A stretch of 64,000 bases of DNA from Adenophora triphylla var. japonica (lineage: Eukaryota > Streptophyta > Magnoliopsida > Asterales > Campanulaceae). The position numbers and the translations under genes were made by a program. The first letter of the stretch is position 1. Each line of letters begins with the position of its first letter. Location: positions 273,244-337,243 of the forward strand of contig JAFEMH010002497.1 in NCBI GenBank assembly GCA_022495995.1, read 5' to 3'. Positions 56,250-64,000 of this stretch are shown here, in pieces. The notes below the pieces were generated by a model. It was not told the origin of the DNA. It did no database searches and was given only the letters and a program-made list of their open reading frames with translations.

Positions 56250-57536
56250 TTAAACGAAGTATCTGCCGAGCTTGCTTCCGTTCAAGGGGTTAATAAAAGG
56301 GTTCCCATCCAAGTCTGCTAACTTCATGGCTCCTCCGGAGAAGATTCTTTGTACCACGAACGGTCCTATCTGTGTAGGCTCCCACTTTCCGAGGGGATTG
56401 GTCTGCGTAGGAGGTTTTTCCTTTAGCACCAAGTCGCCTTCTCTGATGTCTCGGATCTTGACTTTCTTATCGAATGCTCGGGCCATTCTGCTCTGGTAGG
56501 CTCGAGTGTGTTCCATGGCTTTCAATCTGCGCTCGTCGAGTAGAGCAAGTTCGTCGTGATGGCTCTGTAGCCATTCGACTTCATTGATCCCATTTTCCAA
56601 GAGGACTCGGAGGGATGGAATTTCCAGTTCCACGGGTAGCATTTCTTCCATTCCGTAGGTAAGTGCGAATGGAGTCTCCCCTATGGCGGTTCTGACTGAT
56701 GTTATGTATCCCCAGAGGGCTAGATGTAGCTTTTTGGGCCAGACCCGACCTCTGGTGATCATCTTTCTGATTATCATGGCGAGAGTCTTGTTTGCTGCCT
56801 CTACTGCACCATTAGTTTGTGGCCTGTAAGGAGAAGACTTGTGACGTGTGACTCTGAATTCGGTCAGCAGTTGGTCACAATCTCCCTCGAAGTGAGTCCC
56901 ATTGTCGGATATGATCTCGTTGGGCACTCCGTATCGGCACATGATGTTCTCTTTGATGAACTCGGCCACCTTCTTAGAATTCAGTACCTTGTATGATCTG
57001 GCTTCTACCCATTTGGTGAAGTAGTCGACTGTGACTAGAATGAACTCGTGACCATTGCTCCCTGGTGGAGTGATCTTGCCGATGACGTCGATTCCCCATG
57101 TGGCGAAGGGCCATGGTGTAGTCATGCAATAGAGTTCATGAGGAGGGATGTGATTGAGATTGGAGAACCGTTGACATTTGTCGCAGCTTCGAACGAACTG
57201 GATGCAGTCTATTTCCATCGATATCCAATAGTATCCCATACGGAGAATGATCTGTGTCAATGCTCGGGCGTTCATGTGCGGACCGCAGGTTCCGTTGTGA
57301 ACTTCGTTCATCAGCTCGCTTGCTTTTTCTTTGTTTACACACCGAAGGAGTGGCCCTTGGTGGCACTTCTTGTACAATATACCCCCCAGAATGACGAATT
57401 GGGATGCCAGGCATTTTAATGCCATCATGTTTGTGGCTTTGATCCCTTCTTTGTATTTTCCATCTTCATTTGTGAAGGAAGCTTCTCCGTTTTGGAGGTA
57501 CTGGTATACTTGATTGTACCAGGTTTCGTCGATCAT
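56250..57536 (-). pseudogene. R2 integrase, open frame
   Basis: 429 open codons: zinc region (HNGTCGPHMNARAL; CDKCQRFSNL), catalytic core WGIDVIGK, IISDNGTHF, NGAVEAANK (three acidic residues present) and the GPY/F module (QIGPFVVQRIFSGG). It is about 80% like E1 integrase by eye. It is listed as a pseudogene because the pol frame upstream is shattered, so it is not translated as a polyprotein. Confidence 0.83.
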
Positions 57537-59600
57537 TTCTTTTTTATTTCGATCTCAGGCAATAGGCGGGTGTTTCCCGTCCGCCTATTACGAGGGGTTT
57601 TACTAATTTCTCATCGGGAATTTCGACAAGAGAGGCGAGAGTTGCCGGGACGCCCGCGGCGGTTCTGTCTCTTGGCAAATAGTGAAAAGAGATGTCCTTG
57701 AACCGAGCAATGAGCTCCTCCATGTACGCGTGGTACTTCCGGGAGGCGAGAATCTACCGTCTTCCATTTGTTGGATACTTGATTGATGATCAATGCTTTG
57801 AGTCTCCGTATACATCCGATTACGAAATGTTGTGCTCGAGGGCGGCTTCCGGACCGCACAAAGCTTCGTATTCTCGCCGCATTGTTGGTTGTTTCAAAAT
57901 TGACTTGATAGCTATGGGAGTATGCTCGTCCTTGGGATCGACAAGGAGCATTCCAATACCATTTCCCTTCTTGTTGGCTGCCCCATCGAAGAAGAGTTGC
58001 CGGCGGTTCGCTGTCGAGTGAAAAGATTCCGTCGTCCGGAAATTGCGGATCGGGACCCTTGGGCTCACTTTGCTTGGGAAGTCACCCGGTGATCTACCAT
58101 TATTACGCCCTTCGTTGATTTTCGACCATGTACTTGATGTCGAACTCGGCCCGGGAAGAATGACCACTTGTCTAGTCGCATTGACAGGATGGCTTGTCAA
58201 AGAGATATCTGACGGGTCCATTTTGGAGACCAGGAGCACCGAATGTGACCGCATGTAGTGTTTCGGTTTCCCGACTACCCATACCAAGGCGGTACAAGTT
58301 TTCTCTAATGCTTTGAGTAGCCGAGTTCACTTCCTTGAAGCTTAGGCTTACAAAGTAGATTGCATGCTCAACCTTGGAATCTTTCTCGTTCTTGTGCCGG
58401 CATTGCTCCAATTGACGTGTGCATTCTTGTCGAGATATAGGAGTAGTGGCTTGTCTTCATGTGGCGGAGCACGGGGTGGGGGATTCACCAAGTAGGTCTT
58501 GATTTTCTCGAAAGTTGTTTGGCACTCCGGAGTCCCATTTGATGGCGGCATTCTTCTTCATCGGTTTGAACATTGGCTCGCAGAGAGATGTCAAGCGGTT
58601 AATGAAGCGACTAATGTCTTGAAGTCTTCCCATAAAACTTTTCACTTACATCGTAGTCCGAGGCGGCTTCATGTCGATGATGGCCTTGATTTTCTTGGGA
58701 TCGGCTTCGATACCTCTTTACGTAACCATGTACCCCGATACCTTGCCGCGCTTGACGCCTTGAAGGTGCACTTCACGAGGTTCAATCTTATGGAGTGCTT
58801 CCTGAGTACGTTGAAGAACTTTCTCGGATCTGTCATGTCTTTGCATGTACGATCCTTTGGAGTGGATGATCATGTCGTCGACATATACTTTGATTTCTTT
58901 GTGAATCATGTCATGGAAGAGTGTTACGGCCCGGTAAGTAGCCCCGGCGTTCTTCGGACCGAACGGCATGACCGTGTAGCGTATGTCCCCCACGAAGTGG
59001 TGAAAGCGATCTTGGCTTGATCTTCCTCGGACATTTTGATACGGTTGTATCCAGCGAACCCATCCACGAAGGATTTTACTTCAAATTTGCCGTGGTGTCG
59101 ACTAGCATGTCGATGTTAGGCGATGGGAAATCATCTTTAGGGCTGGCCTTGTTGAGATCCCGGAAATCCACACGGCATCCGACCTTTCCATTGGCCTTGG
59201 TGACCGTCGCAATGTTGGAGAGCCAAGTAGGGTACTCAATCACTCTCGATGAAACCAACTCGGAGCATTTTCTCAATCTCTTCTTTAACTTGTAAGGACC
59301 ACTCTGGCTTGATCTTGCGCGGCTTACGTTTGACGAGGTTTGGATTCGGGATCCGGGGGAATTCGTGCTCCACGATCGAGGGATCGAGTCCTGGCATGTC
59401 TGGTATGACCGGGCGAACACGTCAACATACTCCCGGAGGAGGTTTATCGGGAGCTTCCTTTTACGCATCGGCGAAGAAAGCGCCCACTTGTGTCTCTTTA
59501 GGCTCTTGCAGCGACCCCCGGGTTCACTTTGGTCATAACCTCTTCGGCAACTTGGGCCCGGTTGTCCTCTCGGTCAACTACACGCTCGAAAACTTCTCTA
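57537..59600 (-). pseudogene. R2 reverse transcriptase and RNase H, many small indels
   Basis: Motifs are all recognisable but jump between frames: VTKANGKVGCRVDFRDLNKA (59200), MPFGPKNAGATYRA and VYVDDMIIHSKGS (58900), MKSFMGRLQDISRFINRLTS (58640), FFDGAANKKGNGIGM (57970). I count at least eight frame changes in 2 kb, mostly one-base losses relative to E1, whereas the flanking integrase and linker stay open. Confidence 0.8.
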
Positions 59601-60564
59601 ATGTATTGTTCATTTAATGTGTCTGCTTGTTTATCAATTGATTCGTTATTAACGTCTTTTAAGTTGTTTGTTAACTTAACAGTTGTTAAAGTGGCAATGA
59701 GGGGATACTCCGAAAGGTCATACTTTTCATTGAGCGAGAAAGGAAATACATGGTTGGCTACATTATCATAGTCTTTCGGCGTAAGGCCGTTGGACGACTC
59801 GGAAGGGCTGGACTTTTACAAGGAGGCGGCTCGGAGGGTTCGAGACCGGGTTTAGGGAGATGTGGGTGCGAGCCCGGCTTGTCTTCCATTACATGCAGCT
59901 TGCCCTTGGTCAGGTGAAAGTTACCCAGTTCTTCGGTGGCATTCTTTGGATGCTTGATGAGGGTTCTGGGATCGAGAGGCTTGGCTTCTGCAGTCCCAAT
60001 CATGGCGATCATGCTGTTTTCGGAGCCCAGGTCAATCAGGTTTGGCACCTCCATGACTTCATCAAAAATACTCTGTAGAGCTGGTCCACTAAGAGCGTCT
60101 TCTATGAATTCTGCTTCCTTCTGCTTTGGAGTTACTGTCTCGAATGTGGCCTCGACGGCTGATCCGAACAGTCTGTTTCCCATGGAGAGTACCTTGAGTT
60201 GCTCTTCCAAGTCTGGGATTCCCTTGAATGTGTACTCGTGCTGGACTGTGATGTCAGTTGGTCCAGGTAGAGCTGTGATGTCGAGGAAAGATCCCCTTAT
60301 CGGATAGGACTTGAGTCCTCTGAAACGCTTGAGGTCCCGTGCTAGCTGTTCCATCCTTTTTGTAGTCTCTGTGTTGACTATCCCTGCTTCTTTCTCATCT
60401 TTATCAGTTCCACTGTCGGTCCCCTCAGTTCTGCTATCGGTTCCGCTGTCGGTCCCCTCAGTTCTGCTGTCGGTTCCCTTGTCGGTCCCCTCAGTTCTGC
60501 TGTCGCTTTCCTTGTCGGTCCCCTCAGTTCTGATGTTGGTTCCCTTGGTGAAGTAATGAGCGAG
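59601..60564 (-). pseudogene. R2 gag-pol linker with coding minisatellite
   Basis: An open stretch of about 270 codons begins LAHYFTKGTNIRTEG, then about five 33-36-bp repeats (TEGTDSGTDSR; + strand 60395-60560), then TALPGPTDITVQHEY and EVMEVPNLIDLG. It matches 300-405 of R1. The frame is cut at 60564 by the O LTR. Confidence 0.75.
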
Positions 60565-60747
60565 TGTAGACACCCCATTCTGAACACATCGGAACATACT
60601 TATACCACTCTAAGTCTCGCTTTGAGTCAAGAAGTAGAAATCCACCATTTCGTCATGTTTCGTTAAGTTTTGACTAACTACCGTTAGTTTAGGACTAAAC
60701 TGCATACGAGATAACGAGGAAAGGACAAAGCGTCCCACAGGAGCAAT

Positions 60748-60938
60748 ATCTCGCCGCGAGATGGCGTGTCTCGCGCGAGATATCCCCTCTGCGATTGCGG
60801 GCGACAGGTTTCCTCGTCGATTTCAACCTCTTTTCGAGATAAAACTTTATCTCTCCGGCCAACCAATGGGAGAAGAGGTCTAGGAACCATCGATAGGGTT
60901 TTAACTCTCCACTTCTTCATATCCAAACTCTATAAATA
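60748..60938 (+). promoter_or_regulatory. O promoter: palindrome pair and TATA box
   Basis: ATCTCGCCGCGAGAT (60748-60762) and TCTCGCGCGAGA (60769-60780) are palindromes six bases apart, 150 nt before TATAAATA. CTCTGC follows the second one, a weak echo of the CTGCAG seen in R and E. Confidence 0.66.
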
Positions 60939-61390
60939 CTTGGTGACTTCCAAGGTTCAAGAGGTCGAAGGATTTTCACAACACACACATTTTGTTGGTT
61001 TCTCTCCTTGAAAGAATCCTACAAAATCACCCTAAAAACTCACCTCATAGTTTGTTTGTCAACCTTGTTGATAAACAAGCATCAATCTCCAAACCAAGGA
61101 CCGAGGGCGAAGCTCTGTCCAGGTGTGAAGGAGTCGACTCTAAACTTGAGTCGAAACTCGCCCCAAATCACCTCACGTAAGGTAATTCCTAAACTTCCTT
61201 CTAATTGATTGTTAGAGTGGTATAAGTCCATAGAATCTAGGATCGGCCTAGAGCCTCTCCAAATCATGGAGACGGTCTCGAAGCAATCGATTCTACATTC
61301 CGTTTGACCTCGTCAAATGGACCTTTATTTGTAATATTTAGATTCGTTTTTTACTTCTTCTTTTAAAAACCTCTCTTTTCTTTAGCAAGA

Positions 61391-61459
61391 CCGATCTCCG
61401 GATTGGGTGAAATGGATGCCTTCTAAACCTACCCATTTCATAACCTAAGCCCCGAACTC
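61391..61459 (+). other. LTR-terminal hairpin motif (O copy)
   Basis: CCGATC-TCCG-GATTGG (61391-61406) is a 6-bp stem with a cUCCGg loop and one G-U pair. TGAAATGG (61408-61415) pairs with CCATTTCA (61433-61440). TAACCTAAGCCCCGAACTC follows at once. The stems share no sequence with E but the layout is the same. Confidence 0.7.
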
Positions 61460-61562
61460 AAATCTCTTTCAAATGGTTTTTCTATGTTTCCAATCAAATA
61501 ATATAGGTGGCGACTCATAAAAAATAAAAGGAATAAGAATTTCTTTCTCACAACGCTACAGT

Positions 61563-61580
61563 TGGCGACTCCGCTGGGGA
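61563..61580 (+). other. O primer-binding site, tRNA-Arg
   Basis: TGGCGACTCCGCTGGGGA is a perfect complement of the plant tRNA-Arg 3' end including CCA. It is the classical site of Ogre-like elements. Confidence 0.92.
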
Positions 61581-61675
61581 CTGAAAATTAAGAGGCTTAA
61601 ACTTGCGTCAAAATTAAAAGAGAGGTTTTCAAAAAATTAGTAAAATTCGAATTTTTTTGCTCTCAGATGAAGCTT

Positions 61676-61711
61676 ATCTCGCGGCGAGATATCATATCTC
61701 GCGCGAGATAT
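61676..61711 (+). promoter_or_regulatory. Palindrome pair in the O leader
   Basis: ATCTCGCGGCGAGAT (61676-61690) and ATATCTCGCGCGAGATAT (61694-61711, perfect over 18 bp), about 100 nt after the primer site. Confidence 0.62.
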
Positions 61712-61991
61712 GGCTTCGGCAATCTGGTTGTTTTCTGGTTTCTCCTGTTCATCCCGTGGTCCAAGACGAGGGTCGAACACGCAAGGGGGATCCCAGGATT
61801 CATTATCTGCAGAGTTCTCGCATCTTAAGGCCTCCCTTAAGATGTAGAACTCGGACCTTTATTTTCCTTAAATAATTGATTATTATTTATGAACTGCATG
61901 TGATTGGGTTTTTATTTAATTAAAGTCCGGTCCAGTGGGGATTCGGGAGTTGTAAATTAAATTATTTATCTCTCTTTATCTCTCTTTATGT

Positions 61992-62040
61992 GGAACTACG
62001 ACGGCCTGAGTCTTCCTAAATTGGGAGAAACGTAGGCAAC
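61992..62040 (+). other. Foldable CTACG/CGTAG motif (O leader copy)
   Basis: CTACG (61996-62000) pairs with CGTAG (62031-62035); inner CTTCC/GGGAG (62012-62016, 62023-62027) pairs with one G-U. In O it is in the 5' leader rather than the 3' region. Confidence 0.68.
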
Positions 62041-62849
62041 CACTTGGTGCGGCCACTATCTGTTTTCTCTTTTGACTTTCAAAAAAAAAAACTTCCTATT
62101 TTACTCTATCACATAGATTGACTATCACACACGCGCACTCATACTATAACTGTCATTGCACTACATACCCTCTATAAACCCGGGACCCACACTAAGGACG
62201 GATGACGGTAACCACCTAGTCGCCGGTCTCTCCGAAGTTGGACAATCCCACTCCGCGTATTCAATCCACTTAGATTGTCATATCGCGGGGAGCCTAGCCT
62301 TCCAGCCCTGCATCGCCACATTCTCATGTAGATTTGACTTTTAGGATCACTCCGTGACCGGTCGGTTTTGACTCAGTGATCTTTTTCTTGTTTTTGATCA
62401 AAACAAAGCCATGCAAAATTGACAATAAAGAAGGATTCGGAAAAGTCCCTTCGGAAAAAGTCCCTTCGGAAAAAGTCTCTTCGGAATGACCCTTTCGGAT
62501 GTCCCTTCAAAAAAAAATGTGCATATAATCCTTCAAAAAAAAAAACAATCTTACATGGCTTTGCTTTACAAAAATCGGATTGATTGCTTAGTCGTTAGGT
62601 TCTGATAAAGGCCTTAGAAACCCCTCAAACGGACTTTCCGTTCCGACAAAAAATTAGGGCTAAATAAAAATCGACTTTCCGTGTGATTATCTCGCGCGGG
62701 ATTACTAATCTCGCACGAGATAATGCTTCTGTCTGCTGAATTTGAGCACGAGCCATTTAAGCACACTTCCGACTCGTTGGGGCTAGATCCGATATCTGCA
62801 TATCTTACGTCGGTTTTCAGAAGCTACTCAACTCCAAGACTCCCAACAC
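62041..62849 (+). other. O 5' leader, distal part
   Basis: Non-coding. It has a short tandem run AAAAGTCCCTTCGG (62443-62500) and several A runs. A third palindrome pair is at 62689-62721. Confidence 0.65.
62689..62721 (+). promoter_or_regulatory. Second palindrome pair in the O leader
   Basis: ATCTCGCGCGGGAT (62689-62702) and ATCTCGCACGAGAT (62708-62721), each with one central mismatch. Confidence 0.58.
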
Positions 62850-64000
62850 AATGTCGACATCGACAACATTTCTTCGGAAATGAGACCACTGTCCGAAAAC
62901 AACCACAAACTTCTCGGAAGAAGCCAATGATCGCTTAGAAGTACAAGCTTCCCAAATCCACACCCTCGTGGAAGAAATCTTCAAGAGCTTAGGGCTGCAC
63001 TAGCCAACAAAGAAAAGAAGAAGAAAAATGACTCTTCCTCCAGGAGAAGAGTGAGTCATACACTAAAAGGGCCAAGGGTCGCCGCAAAAGCAAAGGCAAG
63101 AAAAAGAGGTATGAGTCTGGCTCATCATCTTCCTCATCCGACAATGAAAGTTGCACATCCAAGAAAGAAAGCAAGGGGAAAGCAAGAATGAACCCCTTAC
63201 CATGGCCATGCTAGAAAAGAAACTTGCATCCCTTGATGTGAGTAAGGGAGCCACGCTCTCCATTGATTACGATACCCCCTTCGTCAGGTCTATGTCTTTC
63301 GTAAAGCTTCCTAGAAAGTCACAAGAGACACCCTGAGCATTGCAAAATTCATATGGCACTTTGTCCCCAATCACATTTGGAGACCTACTCTTGGGCCGTG
63401 CCACTACCTATGTGGGTGCGCTTATGACAACTTGTTAGCCCCGATGCTTTCCACCAAACTCCTCGATGGGTGCTTGCTAGGAGATTGGTATATGACCCTC
63501 CCACGCTCTCAACAAAGGCATCCGGGATCGGCCACTTGCTAGTTGCACCTTCCCAAAAGCAATACGAGGACAATGACTCCGCTTATCGCACCACTGAGAA
63601 GGGATCTTTGAAGGCAAACGAGCCAATAGCTTAGAACGAGTCCTTCACAGATTTTGTCAAAAGGTGGAGAACTAAGCTAACCAGAAATCGTTGATAGGCC
63701 CCGGCCCTAGGCAGAGCAAATTCACATCCTCATACGCCAAAGTGCTCTTGTGTGAGAGGAATATCTAAGCATGTAAGCTGGCCGGCAACTACTTTCCTAG
63801 CTTCGCCGAACTTCAACAAGTTTCGGGCATACTAAGTTAGATGACTCTCATCAAAAAGAAAGGGAAGCCAAGCAAAGAAAGTGGATTCCGCTACAACAAG
63901 AGCTCTTCTTCCTCCTCCAATCCCAAGGATGCATCTGTCAATGCCATTATCTTTCAAAATCATCCCAGAAACGGTAAGTACTCTGCAGTACCTCCACCAC
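62850..64000 (+). pseudogene. O gag, heavily decayed
   Basis: Scattered frames give gag-like pieces: NDRLEVQASQIHTLVEEIFK, a basic/Ser stretch, NEPLTMAMLEKKLASLDVS (63190), YDNLLAPMLSTKLLDGC with GDWYMTLPRSQ (63420), and ESFTDFVKRWRTKLT (63640), the last matching the E-FKEYAQRWRELA type of gag. Many stops and frameshifts. The gene runs off the window. Confidence 0.6.

Larger units (their letters stand above)
47488..60564 (-). mobile_element. R2: Tat-like gypsy element with two antisense genes
   Basis: The minus strand runs from the gag-pol linker (60564) through RT, RNase H and integrase (to 56250), then two + strand genes (54307-55806, 51049-53757), about 1 kb of tandem arrays, a foldable motif and the 3' LTR (49588 to 47488). 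The 5' part is displaced by the O element, which begins at 60565. It belongs to the same family as R1 but keeps the parts that R1 lost and lacks the 20-bp and 41-bp arrays. Confidence 0.85.
60565..61560 (+). repeat. O 5' LTR (996 bp)
   Basis: It starts TGTAGACACCCC and ends AACGCTACA. It contains a palindrome pair (60748-60780), TATAAATA (60931-60938), the hairpin motif (61391-61459) and GGTGGCGACTC (about 61506-61516), a copy of the primer-site core about 50 nt before the end. Confidence 0.82.
60565..64000 (+). mobile_element. O: 5' end of an Ogre/Tat-like gypsy element
   Basis: LTR (60565-61560), then GT, then a perfect tRNA-Arg-type primer site, a leader of about 1.3 kb and gag remains to the window end. 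It is inserted in the R2 linker; GCGAG (60560-60564) would be its target duplication. The 3' half is outside the window. Confidence 0.82.

Overview
This window is plant nuclear DNA, almost certainly from an angiosperm with a large repeat-rich genome (probably a eudicot; the species cannot be read from the sequence). It is a block of nested LTR retrotransposons. I see no intact host gene, no rRNA or tRNA gene and no CRISPR. The evidence is Ty3/gypsy pol with an extra RNase H-like domain, antisense genes and tRNA-Arg-type primer sites (Tat/Ogre-like lineage), a Ty1/copia element with an initiator-Met-type primer site, and a Stowaway/mariner-type TIR element flanked by TA.

I use five working names for the families. 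R has LTRs of 2.1-2.3 kb, E of about 1.6 kb and O of 1.0 kb; G is an older Tat-like gypsy; C is the copia. Layout: 1-7893 is the 3' part of R1 (+), with a pol fragment, about 5 kb of successive tandem arrays and a 3' LTR, and it abuts the gag of E2. 7894-11510 is the 5' part of E2 (-). 11511-13312 is the 3' end of E3 (+). 13313-47487 is the broken element G (-), interrupted by a TIR element carrying a gene fragment (14600-15780), by C (16546-24655) and by a complete E1 (31354-46872, -, with a 5-bp target duplication). 47488-60564 is R2 (-), with gag-pol remains on - and two antisense genes on +. 60565-64000 is the 5' end of O (+), inserted in the pol of R2.

The gag-pol genes supplied capsid, protease, reverse transcriptase/RNase H and integrase for copy-and-paste transposition; every copy here is broken by stops or frameshifts. 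The R and E elements also carry genes in antisense orientation between integrase and the 3' LTR: a spliced plant-mobile-domain-like gene and a 500-residue gene starting 5' of a conserved WDLL...TPT-EDFRA block. Only the E1 antisense gene is open from end to end.

The least expected signals are in non-coding DNA. (1) CG-rich palindromes of 12-18 bp, usually in pairs, lie upstream of the TATA box in all four families examined (R, E, O, C), recur in leaders, and in R and E also precede the antisense genes; gypsy E and copia C share nearly the same palindrome. (2) Near the 3' end of R, E and O LTRs there is a two-hairpin motif with compensatory stem changes, including UNCG-type tetraloops in E and O. 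(3) A second foldable motif with outer stem CTACG/CGTAG and a changing inner stem recurs seven times in untranslated regions. (4) Most of the unrelated tandem-repeat monomers in the 3' regions each contain a short hairpin.
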